Shown here: positions 21,953-33,239 of the stretch, piece by piece | How positions within the stretch are numbered: position 1 is the first letter of the stretch | Layout: each line of letters begins with the position of its first letter | Origin: Cordilura impudica | Lineage: Eukaryota > Arthropoda > Insecta > Diptera > Scathophagidae | Direction of reading: 5' to 3' | Assembly (NCBI GenBank): GCA_963682025.1 | Contig: OY821517.1 | Location: forward strand, 340,428,196-340,492,195 | Length of the DNA: 64,000 bases | The notes under the pieces: generated by a model | Databases searched by the model: none | Told to the model about the DNA's origin: nothing | What the model saw: only the letters and a program-made list of their open reading frames with translations | Translations under genes and position numbers: made by a program

Positions 21953-22339
21953 AAGTGAGTCAACTCAAAATTTTTCAATTTTCACTTTTTGCAAGAAAAC
22001 GATACACAGTGGTCATATCTATCCACTGTAAAAATCTTACACCGATTTTTCTAGTCTTTCGCAAAAAAAAAAAAAAAAAATACAGTTGTAACCCTATTTG
22101 TGTTATAAGAGTAGCTTCTTTAGAATCCACTAAAAAGACATATTTCGAGTTCCAGCCAAAAGAATTGTTATTTTTGCTGATCACTGAAAAAAATCGCAAA
22201 AACAACTACTGTTATATACTTATTTTTCGCAATTCTTTACAATGAAACAACTATTAAAATTTTATAGTAAATATTAAAAAAAAAAAACCGTTTTTTGCCT
22301 CTACTGAAAATATGTAAATTTTGAGTTGACTCACTTTAG
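21953..22339. mobile_element. Inverted-repeat element (about 390 bp)
   Basis: The ends are mirror images: left CTAAAGTGAGTCAACTCAAA, right the inverse of the same sequence. Outside them, CGCACC (left) and GGTGCG (right) are also inverted, separated by a few bases on the left. A CACAGTGG..CCACTGT pair lies inside. Overlapping open frames of 96 and 76 codons show no family resemblance. Confidence 0.75.
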
Positions 22340-22354
22340 GGTGCGATTTGTTCA

Positions 22355-23595
22355 GAAAAATGTGAAAGAAAATTAAAATCCTAAAGTTTCTGACGTTTGA
22401 AAACATATAATCCTAATGGTGAGAACGTTTTATAGAATCAATATATGTACGTAAGGAAAACCCCAATTTTGAGTTTTGAAATACATTATTATTATAATGT
22501 ATTTTAAGCTTAAAATTTCATTTCGGTGAATTCTACAAAGTAAAATCCTTTATTTGCAATCAACTACTTATGACTTTAAAGTCAATTATTGTATTTTTCA
22601 AACTTGAGCAACGAAATTCTTGCAAATATGTTCCATGGTAAAACAACTTCAATCAATGGACGTCAAATTACGGGTAACTGTTAGCTACACAAATATTTGA
22701 ACAATTGTTTAAACAATAAACAAATCAAAATATGTGACTCATATGGGACATACTTAGCATATCTTCAGTGTTGCCAACCATAGCTGAGTACTCTACCACT
22801 CACTTAATCCTATTTAATCGGTTTCTTAACATTTTGGAGAAATTTTTAACATAAATAAAATTAGCGACTTGCTTATCCAACTTTATATGCCCAAAAGAAC
22901 TTAAAAAAAGCATTGTAAACTTGTTTAAAGTATTACAAAGCCATCATCAACAAAATCTTTCAATTTATACTTTGTATTTAGGTGTTAATTTATTTAATTA
23001 ATAAGAAAGTGTATAAAAAAAAAAATTCCAACAACATTGAATATTCATAAAATATGTATGTTAAAATGTATATTTAAGTTTTAAGTGTATTGAAACTATT
23101 TAAGTTGTATTTTATGTTCTAAAGAACCTATTTTCTCAACAAAATAGAATACTTTTTAGCATAAAATTGTTGTTAAATATTTACTTAAAAATTAATTTAA
23201 TTTCTTTCTTTTTTAATGGTGTCAAATGTTAAGAACAATTTTTTTTCGAATACTTAAACAAACGTTTGTCATTCATATAAAACTTAAATTTTTTTTGTAA
23301 AAACATTAAAAAACATCAAAATTCAGATTCTGTATTAAAATGAATAGAGTCTTTTTTGATTTTTGAGGTTCAATTTAATAAAAAAAAAAATTAACTGGTA
23401 ATGTAGATTTTTATGATTTTTCTTTATTAATTTTATGTTTAACACCACTATTTCAATTAACTTCGTTAGTCATCTTCACATATGTATAATTAAAAAATGG
23501 TCACAAGTTTCTATTAAATATTTTTGTTTGCCAAATTTATGTGTGGTCATTATTTGAAAACATTTTAATTAATTTTTTCTAATAATTTAAAGAAG
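22355..23595. other. No recognised feature
   Basis: About 1.2 kb of AT-rich sequence without ORFs above background or recognised repeats. Confidence 0.4.
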
Positions 23596-24403
23596 ACAAG
23601 TAAGAAAATTATAGTCGGTCTAGACCGACTATACGATACCCTATACCATGCGTTTAGAAACCCTATCTCTTAGGCCCAACTAACTGGACATTGACAATAA
23701 GCAAAAACCAAATTTGAGTGGGATTTTTATTAATTTTTTTGGCTGCAGGTATGAAAAAGTTCATATCGGATGCTATATCTATAAAGGGACTAGGTCCAAA
23801 AATGGACCGATCCTGATCATGTTTGGTAAAGTCTCTTGTATTTTGCAAAAATATGTACAAACAAAATTTGAGAAGAATCAGTGCAATATTTTTGTTTTTT
23901 AATAGATTTAAGTGAAGATCGGGAAGCAGCTCTATATGGGGTCAAAGGGATCATTTTTGGACTACTCATTAGTGGATGTAATGAACGCATACAAACCCAA
24001 TTTGAGTAAGATCTATATGACAATTTGGATCTTATGGCAATTTATGTCGATTTCATATGGGTAATTTGTATGGGGGCTAGGTCTGAACATGGACCGATTC
24101 TCACCAATTTCAATAGCGTTCATCCCATGGCCGATAAAAGCTTATATACCAAATTTCATCAAAATATATTCATATTTGCGACCTGCAGTTTGATTACAAG
24201 CTTTACATGGACACACAGACGGACGGACGGACGGACGGACGGACGGACGGACGGACGGACGGACGGACATTGTTAAAAGAACTCAGAAAGAGATTCTGAT
24301 TCGATCGGTATAATTAAAGATGGGTCTAGGTCAAATATTTTTGGTTGTTACAAACAGCAGCACAAAGTCATTATACCCAAACCACATAGTGGTATAGGGT
24401 ATA
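23596..24403 (-). mobile_element. HINE family A, full length, with expanded ACGG microsatellite
   Basis: 3' hairpin TAGTCGGTCTAGACCGACTA on the left and terminus GTGGTATAGGGTATA on the right. The ACGG/GTCC tract has grown to about 50 bp (24219-24268), the longest of the family A copies here and a likely polymorphic locus. A small deletion removes TATGACTAAGAGTTGTCC-type sequence present in other copies near 23940. Confidence 0.88.
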
Positions 24404-24592
24404 AAAATATGTATGTGTAAATGTTAAATGCAATCATTACACATTGTACTTTAAATCGTTAATTTTAAATTAACAAAATTTATCCAAATATTTCAGTTTA
24501 CTTTTTTGGTTTTTGCTTTAATTAAAGCCTGCTTGTTTTCTTATCAATATTAATTTAAGATAAAATATTGTTGAGATTTTATAAAAAAAATA

Positions 24593-24929
24593 ATATGTGA
24601 GTCCGATCACAGGGGAGATGTGTAAGCATTTATTTACACATAAATTAAAATCAAACAGAAAGCGTCATCTATGTATCACTTATAACAATCAACTGAAGGG
24701 GCTCAGCTAATATAAAAATTATTTTTTATTATTCATATTTCAACTGGTTGTTATTATAGTTGGGGTTGTTGAATTAGCTGAAATAATTTTATATCATAAT
24801 CTTTGCACCAAAACTCTCATACTTCACACCGTTTTTGTCTTACTTCTTACTTCTTACGCTGTTTTTGTGATTGTATGTGAAATAGATTTTTACCCCCCTG
24901 AGCGTATAGATGTTTACACATCAAAAAAA
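24593..24929. mobile_element. Element C, uninterrupted copy
   Basis: TATGTGAGTCCGATCACAGG at the left, ACCCCCCTGAGCGTATAGAT and GTTTACACATC at the right. The GATGTGTAARCAT boxes near the two ends are inverted. A second copy follows directly in the same orientation, also beginning with TATGTGAGTCCGATCAC. Confidence 0.75.
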
Positions 24930-25860
24930 CTATGTGAGTCCGATCACAGGGGAGATGTGTAAACATCTATTTACATATCAATTAAAATCAAACAGAAAGC
25001 GTCATCTATGTATCACATATAGCAAACAACTACAGGGGCTCAGTTAATATAAAAATTATATATTATTTCAACTGGTTGTTATAGTTGGGGTTATTGAATT
25101 AGCTTAAATAATTTTTATATTAGTAATAGCGTTATAAAGGGTGATTTTTTAGCTATTATCTTTTTGGCAACACTGGTTTAAACAGCTGACGCATGTTTCG
25201 TGTTTTGTTTCATTGTCAAACATTCTCAGTTTGGTCTATAATTTAACCATGAATCGTCTTAAAAACGAACAACTTTTGCAAGTTATTGAATTTTATTATC
25301 AAAATGCGTGCTCTGTTAAGAAAGTTCATCGCGCACTTCTTCCATTTTATGGTCAGTTGAATCGAACCACTGAAGCGGCTATTCGGGCTATTGTGACTAA
25401 ATTTAGCACCAAATTTACATTGTTGGACATTAAACCACCAATACGCTTACGTAGAGTGCGAATTGAATAAAATATCGCAGCTGTATCGGCCAGTGTTAAT
25501 GATGACCATCAATTATCGATTCGTCGCCGTTCGCAGCAATTGGGCCTCTGTTACTCAACAACGTGGAAAATTTTGCGTAAGGATTTAGGTGTGAAGCCTT
25601 TCAAAATACAGCTGGTGCAAGAATTGGAGCCGAACGACCTACCGCAACGTAGAATTTTTGGTGAATGGGCTCCTGGAAAGTTGGCCGAAGATCAACTTTT
25701 TTACCGAAAAATTGTGTTCAGCGACGAAGCTCATTTTTGGCTCAATGGGTAATTTTATATCATAATCCTTGCACCAATACACTCATATTTTACACCATAT
25801 TGTCTTACTTCTTACGCTGTTTTTGTAATTGTATTGTGAAATAGATTCCCCCCCCCCTGA
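24930..25860. mobile_element. Element C, second tandem copy, split by a mariner relic
   Basis: Left part 24930-25134 matches the previous copy from TATGTGAGTCCGATCAC to the AGCTTAAATAATTTT region. The right part resumes at 25749 with TAATTTTATATCATAATCC and runs to the CCCCCCCCTGATC region, where it is truncated before the GCGTATAG box. Confidence 0.7.
25137..25748 (+). pseudogene. mariner-like transposase, N-terminal half, broken
   Basis: Starts after a TA dinucleotide with AAGGGTGATTTTTTAGC, a common mariner-type terminus. Frames from about 25249 give MNRLKNEQLLQVIEFYYQN, then a helix-turn-helix region, a stop at 25468-25470 where the family has Glu, and then SIRRRSQQLGLCYSTTWK, LGVKPFKIQLVQELEPND and finally FSDEAHFWLNG. 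The last segment contains the first catalytic-type Asp (SDEAHF). Everything after it, including the other catalytic residues and the right terminal repeat, is missing. It cannot encode active transposase. Confidence 0.85.
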
Positions 25861-26033
25861 TCATCACAAACACTTTTTTATTTAGATAATATATCATTTT
25901 TGGCTATATTTCCTGATATTTTTCTTTTACGCAAAAGTTTTTTTCTTATTAAAATTTTACCCTTCAATGCTGACACAAGGGTTAACATTATCGGAAAACT
26001 TTTGGAATACTATTTTATATACCAGCAAATCCT

Positions 26034-27364
26034 GGTAACGGTTGTGACACAAAGTGAACCTTTACCGGGTGATTGCAGCTCTCCTGTCTTATGAAAACAT
26101 TATGAAAAATTTTTGGGGTTTAGCACTCACCTAAAGGTACAATTATGGAACCTTCACTTATTTAATTTACTATTGTACTTATTGCAAAAAATTATTTTGC
26201 TGTTGTTACGGTTGTGACACAATTGGTGACACATATTTTTTCCCTTGATGATCATTTTACATTTTGTGCCCCCTTGAGTAAAATACAGAAATGAAAAAAA
26301 ATGTAATTGTCAAAACAGATATATATTTAAGTATTTAGAGTTGTATTCAAAAATTTTTCTCTCTTGGTCCCTTAAAAAAAAGATATTAAAAAGTTGTTAC
26401 GGTTGTGACATAGTACAGAAATAAATAGAAATTCAGCATTTATCATAGAGTTTATGTAACCCACAAGCCAGAAACTTAAAAGGAAGAAAAAACAAATGAA
26501 TTGGCAATAGTTTTATTACAAACAATTTCCATTAAAACGAAAATCTCGTTATTATGAAACATTTTTGCGGTCCCTTAAAAACTTGTTATCTTTGAAATAC
26601 AATTTCCCCCAAACTTCTTTAGGAATAGGCAAATAATCTTTAATCTGTTCTATTCCAACATCAGTGTCAAAATCATCATTCGAAGGTAAAACATAATGCG
26701 GCAACTTTCCCTCATTTTTTCTTAACTACTGAATGCAAATTTTGCCATCTTTCAAGTCATTATAGTACCCTTATTATCTACTGACTTATATTTATATTGA
26801 ATGACTACACATTTCTTAACCCATTCGATTCCACTGTACTCGCTTGAGTACAAAAAACGTCAATTTTGTGATGCTATATCTCTCAGTGTCCGTCTGTTTC
26901 AATTTCACTTCGTTCGTCTGCTATTCTGCACTCATCGCCCTTTAACACTTCTTCTTAACCCTTCTTTGTACGATCCCATATATATTGTTGAATTAAGAAA
27001 TGCAGTCAATTCAATAATAAATGTGTGTTCCTACATTGTGTATGAGTTTTATTTATACATCATGTGATTGATTTGCATTGTGTATGATTGTTCTTTTTAC
27101 ACCTGTGTGGAAACTAAATTTTACCCCATATTTAAAGTGTGTAAATAACAGCAACAAAAATGGCATGTCACAACCAAAACATTTTGTGTCACAACCGTAA
27201 CACTAATTAAATATAACTGGGCAAAATAGCATTTTTGTTAATACTATGTTTGCATACATGGCCAGTATTACTTTTGATATATTATACATGTTACAAAACA
27301 GTAATGAGTACAGAATCCGTTTTATTTTAACTGAAAGGATACTTTTTGTTACGGTTGTGACATG
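26034..27364. mobile_element. Possible DNA transposon relic marked by GTTACGGTTGTGACA boxes
   Basis: The box GTTACGGTTGTGACA or close variants occurs at about 26034, 26205, 26396 and 27349 on plus and at about 27166 and 27186 on minus, plus a shorter GGTGACACAT. Clusters at both ends of a 1.3 kb segment look like subterminal transposase-binding repeats. A coding relic lies between them on the minus strand. No outer inverted repeat or target duplication was identified. Confidence 0.45.
26552..26850 (-). pseudogene. Broken coding relic, unidentified
   Basis: Minus-strand reading gives RFLYSSEYSGIEWVKKC, VVIQYKYKSVDNKGT, a frame change, KDGKICIQ, a stop, LRKNEGKLPHYVLPSNDD, FDTDVGIEQIKDYLPIP and KEVWGKLYFKDNKFLRD before a terminal stop. 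Residue composition is protein-like, with mixed charged and aromatic residues. At least one frameshift and one nonsense codon break it. It sits between the GTTACGGTTGTGACA boxes, so it may be the C-terminus of that element's transposase. I do not recognise the family. Confidence 0.4.
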
Positions 27365-27639
27365 CTAATTAGTTTTTCTAAAAAGAATATTATTTACCTT
27401 TAAACTTGAGGCTTTGCAATTCCTTTGATAAAAAACACACCACTGATGTCTCTGCCAACTTAGAACATCAAGTCAGCCATTTTGGACTGCATCGCTTGGA
27501 AAAAAACATGTTACCAGATTGCTACTACTATGATAATTTAAAAATGTTGAGAACAATCATCACAGATATGGCTATAGTAGTACCATTTCTTAAAGTAATT
27601 AAATTATTTTATTAGATTATTTAAGAAGAGATCTTGAGC

Positions 27640-28135
27640 TTTAATTTAATGTATGACATGTTCATATTAAATAACATTTTCTTTTGCTTGGTGTTCACCT
27701 TTTCACAGGATTTGCTGATACCTAAACAATTGTATTTACTAATTATCACCAAACTTGCTTAAACTTAAGTTAAACATGTAATCCAAATTCTTAATTATAT
27801 TTAATTATATACATATATCGTTTAAGTTTAAATATAAATAACATATATTTGGTTTAAATTTAAAAAAAAAATTGTTTTTAAACTTAGTTTTTTGCAAAAA
27901 AAATAGTTACTTAGGTATATAAGTTTTTCTATTCTTCAAATAAGGTATGGGCAAAGTGTAAAAGCGCTATATAAAAAAGGAAGTGTTAAACTTATAGTTT
28001 ATATAGTTGGTGTTTCGAAAATACAACCATATTGTTTTCTGATCAATTAGTACTCAATATTTGAGCGTCTTAAACTAGTTTGTAAATTTTGTAAAGCAAA
28101 TCCGCCCGAAAATAAATGTCTTTCATTAATTAAAA
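27640..28135. other. No recognised feature
   Basis: AT-rich sequence between the relic element and a HINE fragment. I see nothing in it. Confidence 0.35.
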
Positions 28136-28267
28136 AAATTATTGTCGGTCAAGACGAGAAAGTGATGAGTTAATCGGTTTAATAAAAGATCTAGATCAAA
28201 ACTTTTTGGTAGTTACAAACATCAGCACAAAGCTATTATACCCTGACTACATAGAGCTATTGGTATA
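28136..28267 (-). mobile_element. HINE family A, internally deleted fragment
   Basis: ATTGTCGGTCAAGACGAG, then the GGTAGTTACAAACATCAGC segment and TATTATACCCTGACTACATAG. The hairpin-side end is fused almost directly to the 5'-end region of the element, so roughly 600 bp is deleted. Confidence 0.6.
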
Positions 28268-28446
28268 AAAATGGAAAGCAAAGGGTTGGGCGGGCAAAAT
28301 ACTGCAAATTACGGAAATAATTAAAAGTTGAAACCATGAGCCACAGCGTAAAATCGTACCGTGAGTTCGGAAGAAGATTCGAATGCCATAAAAACTCGAT
28401 CAATAAATATTATAATCCTTGGGAATTGGAAAAAAATTAAATGGAT

Positions 28447-29253
28447 AAACTTCCGAAAAGCGTATACCTCCGATCGCTCTGAAATTTGGTATACTAACGT
28501 ATTTTGATCCGCCAATCACGAATGTCATAGTAAAAATTACCACAAATGCTGCTTTCAGTATAAAAATAGGAAAAACCTTGTTTTTTCCGCCGTGCATTGC
28601 CTCACTATCCTGACCGATTTATTTAGATTTAAACTTCTATAGCTGAAAATAGTCAATGTTCAAGTACTGCAGCGGAAAATATTTAGAGCGAAGCTACTAC
28701 AGTGTAAAATCTACAGATTGAAGCTACTAAAGCGGAAAATATTCCGAGTGAAGCTACTACTGCGGAAAATATTAAAAGTTAAGCGAAGACTTATTTTCGA
28801 GTTCATAATTTTATATAAATTGTGTAATCTGTAATTCCGGCCAAATCATAATGTATCGGAGTTATAATCTTTCATAAACTTTATAATGGTTAAGCGACAT
28901 TGAAATGATCTCTACCACAAGATATTGTGGCCTACATAAAAAGTACATGACACTGCACGAATCACGATTTGGCTGTGGTCAGTTCGTTTGCCAAAGAAAA
29001 GGAAAATACAATCACAATGCGACCGTAGCATTGTGACAAGGAATGCTTATAGAATTTATCTCCACGTGGTGCATCGTGGGGAAAGCTAAAATTGTTTAAA
29101 TCGGTCAGGAATTTGCGGCAATGTTTTTTCCGATTTTTATACTGAAAACGGCAATTGCGGTAATTTTCACTAAGATATTCGTGATTAGCAGGTCAAAATA
29201 CGTTAGTATACCAAATTGCAGACCGATCGGAGGTACGTGATTTTCGGAAGTAC
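28447..29253. mobile_element. Long inverted-repeat (fold-back type) element
   Basis: Arms of about 165 bp (28447-28619 and 29100-29253) are inverted copies. Both contain CTTCCGAAAA, ACCTCCGATCG, TTTGGTATACTAACGTATTTTG, TTTTCAGTATAAAAAT and CCTGACCGATTT in the same order. The 480-bp centre holds a short tandem array (28660-28775). No ORF spans it. Confidence 0.7.
28660..28775. repeat. Tandem repeat of about 33 bp, four copies
   Basis: The unit reads GAAGCTACTACAGCGG, AAAATATTTAGAGC with variation (AAGCTACTAAAGCGG, AAGCTACTACTGCGG). It lies in the centre of the long inverted repeat. Confidence 0.7.
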
Positions 29254-29354
29254 ACCCAAATAAATAGACTGCTGCAGCTACCACTGGGAGACAGAAGAAA
29301 GTATTTTGCTTCAAATTTCCCAAAATTTCCTACTTCTCCGCTTCCTCTCAAATA

Positions 29355-29858
29355 ATATTGGAACGCTATTGAAATTGGTGGTAAACGGTGCATGTTCAGA
29401 TCTAGTCCCCATTCAAATGACCCCTAAGCGATCAACTTAAATTGCCATAATATCCAAATTAGCATGTAGATCTCGGTCAAAATTGGGTTTGTGTATGTTT
29501 ATTACATCCATTTATCAGTAGTACAAAAATAAACCCTATAGAACAATTCTTAGTCATAGCCCCCATATAAAGCTGCTTCCCGATCTTCACTTAAACCTAT
29601 TAAAAACAAAAATACTGTACAGATTTTTCTCAAATTTGGTTTATATATGGTTTTGCAAAAAATAAATGTCTTTAACAAATATGGTCAGGATGGGTCCATT
29701 TTTCGACGTAGTCCCCATATAAATATAGTTTCCGATATGAACGTTTTCAAACCTGCAGGCACAATATTAATAAAAATAGCACTAGCCAATTAGTTGTACC
29801 TAAACCTAATACTCTAAACGCATTGTCGCTCAAGACCGACTATAATTCTCTTACTTGT
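29355..29858 (+). mobile_element. HINE family A, 5'-truncated
   Basis: Begins at the CGCTATTGAAATTGGTG landmark, lacks the GTCY tract and 5' terminus, and ends with a decayed hairpin (GTCGCTCAAGACCGACTATA) and then CTTACTTGT. Confidence 0.75.
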
Positions 29859-30010
29859 TTTATATTTATATAGTCTGTAAGATGGTAACTCAGTAGACTG
29901 AATTAAAAAAAAGAATATTATTTTACAAAATCTAACTAATTTTTTTCTAATTTATGAATTGCATTTAAAAGTGAAAATAAATATAAAATATTATCTCTAA
30001 TTATTTGTAC

Positions 30011-30371
30011 TAGCAGATTCCAGCCCTCGAAATTCGAGTGCAAATTCTAGGAAATTTTATTTTTTCATTAAAAAAAGACCCTAAGGGTATGCCAATTCAC
30101 AAATCAACACAAAAAATTAAACTCATTTTTATTACAAACACATTAACAAATTTAAGAAACCCACACATAGCATATTGTATAATTTTATGTGTAAGTGGCA
30201 AATTTAAATGCAATTTACTCAAAATAAAGAAAAAAATTAAAAAATCTGTAAATCTACAAAACGGCTAAAAAGAAATGCCTTTCAAATAATATACGCTTGG
30301 TCAAAATCGGGATAAAATGGTAGAACAAAACATCAGTCACAAAAAATTGCCTAGCCTATTAATATTATAGA
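30011..30371 (-). mobile_element. Non-autonomous Helitron (family D), copy 1
   Basis: On the minus strand the 5' end is TCTATAATATTAATAGGC preceded by A. The 3' end carries the palindrome CTCGAATTTCGAG, then GGCTGGAATCTGCTAG followed by T. A 5' TC, a 3' hairpin about ten bases before CTAG, and an A|T target are canonical Helitron features. 361 bp, no helicase ORF. Confidence 0.82.
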
Positions 30372-30677
30372 TATTTGGTTGAAATTTTTTTAATTAAAAA
30401 AAATTTCTATTTACATATATAAAAATAAAGAATATAACATTTTATTTCAATTTATTTTGATTTCAATTTATTTTAAGTTTCTTTGTTTTTTAATTTTTTT
30501 ACATAAAAAACATTTCGAAATTTTCACTTTTTATTCTTATTTGATAGATTATTCAAAGAATTAAGAATTAATCGAACAATGAAAAATATTTTGATTTTTA
30601 ATCAGCCAAAGTTAAAACCCTTACAACACTCGGCCTAATCAAAGAAGTCTAATTAATATTTCGAAAAGAGGAGCCAC

Positions 30678-30938
30678 TTATCCGGCAGTTAAAAAATTCG
30701 TAGAAATTAGTAAATGAGGATCGGGTGGCAGTTTATGGTGAACATGCTGTAAAACCAACTGTAAATACAGTAAAGCCACGGTTTTGAGAAGCAGGATTCT
30801 TTAAAAAGAATTTCCCGTCTGACCATAATTGAAAAAAGAGGTTGGAGTTTGATAGAAAGTACCTCCGCTTGTTCTAGACGGGCCTCCTGGCTGTCTTGAT
30901 CTCCACGATATTGAGAACTAATGGCAAGTTGGCGATTT
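30678..30938 (-). pseudogene. Coding-like relic of an unidentified protein C-terminus
   Basis: After a good acceptor (TTTTGTTTTATAG) the minus strand reads NRQLAISSQYRGDQDSQ, EARLEQAEV. Downstream another frame reads ALLYLQLVLQHVHHK, LPPDPHLLISTNFLTAG and a stop at 30678. The two parts are separated by about 45-90 nt of doubtful sequence and a frame change. Both have protein-like composition and higher GC than their surroundings. This may be a decayed gene piece or a pair of small exons. The family is not recognised. Confidence 0.35.
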
Positions 30939-31141
30939 CTATAAAACAAAAAAGTTTGCGAACATTTTGTGACCCAATACCTTGCAGTTATTAAAAACAA
31001 AGGTTTCGCTACAAAATATAAACTTATTTAAAAGTGATTTTTTTTTTTATAAAAGTTATGACGCGTTCTTAATTTCATGCACAGCTGATATAAATCACTT
31101 TCTTTTATTTTGGCCACAATTTTATTAATATTTGTTTTTTA

Positions 31142-31416
31142 TGCCTGGTTTTCATTATCTCATTTTCAATGGCAATTGTTGTCAATTATTGTCAGCTGTA
31201 TGAAAACGGGTTTTAATGTCTTGGCATTTACAACCCCTGGCAACATTTGACATCTGAAATGAAATTGCCAGCATGTTGGCAATTTGTTTGTGTTGGACAT
31301 CCGGATTTTTTGTTCGTTAATAAGATGTTATGAATACGTAATGAATAGAAAATTACGAGATGTCAGTTGAGGCAATTTTTTGTTGTCAGCTTATATGACA
31401 TAATGGAAACCAGGCA
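31142..31416. mobile_element. Tourist-like MITE with TTA duplication
   Basis: TTA|TGCCTGGTTTTCATTATC at the left and the inverse of TGCCTGGTTTCCATTATG, then TTA at the right. A 3-bp TTA duplication with short inverted ends is typical of PIF/Harbinger-derived MITEs. It contains the subterminal pair TTGTCAGCTG / CAGCTTATATGACA. Confidence 0.8.
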
Positions 31417-31448
31417 TTAGAAACAGCTTACATATTTTCCAAGATTAT

Positions 31449-32421
31449 CAGCCATATTCATAAAAAAACCTTAAATCAGGTTTCAAATACAAATTAGTTA
31501 AAACACATTTTAAGCCTAAAAAAGGTTTATTAAAAATTCGTATTCATAATCAGTATTTTAAGTAATAAACGTTTTAACGTTTTATTAAACTCTATGATGG
31601 CAACACTACATTTTTTATTTGTCACTTGAGTTGTAATGATGCAAGATCATGGTTATTAATTCATACGATATTCGTATCTATAATTTTTTTTTTGCTGTGT
31701 TTGAGAAAAATATGGTTTTTATAGAAAAAAAATTAATGATAAACTTGTCTATTAATTAAATAAAGAAAAACATTCAAAACAAAATGATAGGTACATAGAT
31801 ATGTAATTTATGTGGTGATTTTATTGCAGATAAAAAAAGTATTCAAGTAACCAGTTTTATTTAATTTGTTTTGATTGTTTACACATCACTAGTTTTCTTT
31901 GTACTATTATTATTACAAATTAAAAATATTCCTTTTAATGTAGTTGACTTAATTCAGTTATTTTAATAATTTGTATAAATACTTCGAGCGCAAGCGCTCC
32001 TTATCCGGAATAGCAAATGGGTCGCTCCTTTTTTTTTTGTAAATTTTCTTTTGACGATTATTTGAGATTTGGGCAATAATTTCTATTGTAAACAAAATAT
32101 ACATATGTAATTAAAACATAATTTTTGTCAATAAAAATAATTCTTACCAATTCTATTAATCAAATATAAATTGTCTATTTCTCATTAAAAAATCAACTAA
32201 CTTCTGTTCAAAAAGAAAACAAACACAAAGCAAAAAGCAAAAAGCACAAATGTCATTTTAAAATAGGTTTAAAATAGGGTCGAACCAATTTTAAAATTCT
32301 TTTATTAACACAAGGTTTAAAATAGGTATTTTAAGCTAAAATTCGTTCATGAATACAATTTTATCGATTTTTGCTTAAAATGGATTTGAAATGCTGTTTA
32401 GAATTTTTATGAATACGGCTG
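31449..32421. mobile_element. Non-autonomous DNA transposon, about 970 bp
   Basis: The ends are inverted: CAGCCATATTCATAAAAA and CAGCCGTATTCATAAAAA, flanked by TAT on both sides (31446-31448, 32422-32424). Subterminal sequence is rich in AAAATAGGTTTAAAATAGG-type repeats at the right and matching TTTTAAGCC/GGTTTATT motifs at the left. No significant ORF. Confidence 0.75.
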
Positions 32422-32673
32422 TATAAGTTTAAGCAATTAATATAAAATAAATTTGATCAATTCGAAGCTACATTTGTTTTTTTTTTATGAAATTTCATAT
32501 ATTTAAAAATTCATCAATTAATTTTCCTCTACAACAATATAATCGCATAATTACACAAAATTAAATAATTTTTTTTAATAATTTAATCCATTTTGAAACA
32601 AAGATTTTACAAATTATTTGAAAAGAAAAAAAAATAATTATTTGAATTAAATTTCCTATTATCTGAAAATAAA

Positions 32674-33236
32674 ACAAGTAAGAGTGTTAAATTCGGCTGT
32701 GCCGAATCTTTGATACCCTCCACCTCGGTTTGTGGCAATACTATTAACATAGCTCATGGTAGTTGTGTTCTTGTTATTGTTAATATGTATGAATCACATT
32801 TTTTTTGTGGCTTTTTTTATGTTGTTGTATGTTCAACCACTAAACTATTACAAGAAAACACTAGGTTTCATGTTTTTTTTAGAGGTATCTATAAACTTTT
32901 GTTCATTTCTCAGCGCAGAGGCTCCCGATTTACTCCGATTTCAATACCAACCTGGTGGGAATTATGGCAAATAATTTTTTCGTAACCTGACCTAAGTAAA
33001 TGCTTTTTTTTTTGAATGAGCGTGATTTCAACAGACACACGGACAGACGGACAGACGGACAGACGGACAGACGGACAGACGGACAGACGGACAGACGGAC
33101 ATCGCTATATCGACTCGAGCTGTGATAAGGATCAAGAATATATATACTTTATTGGGTCGGAAATTAGTTTTTCGATGCGTTACAAACGGAATGACAAACC
33201 TATATATACCCTCTGCCACTGAGATGTGGAGGGTAT
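32674..33236 (-). mobile_element. HINE family B, full length
   Basis: The hairpin end reads AACAAGTAAGAGTGTTAAAT, then TTCGGCTGTGCCGAA (32692-32706) and GATACCCTCCACC, the inverted partner of the other terminus. The middle has ACAGACGG repeated about eight times (33042-33100). The right end is TATACCCTCTGCCACTG .. GTGGAGGGTATA. It shares the CTTACTTGT terminus and architecture with family A but has a different hairpin. Confidence 0.88.
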
Positions 33237-33239
33237 AAA

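Noticed and set aside
22081..22245. Possible gene in the 21955-22245 open frame.
   Set aside because: It lies wholly inside an inverted-repeat element, crosses an oligo-A run, and has no family resemblance.
32691..32707. Rho-independent-terminator-like hairpin TTCGGCTGTGCCGAA.
   Set aside because: It is the subterminal hairpin of a HINE in a eukaryotic genome, repeated in other copies.
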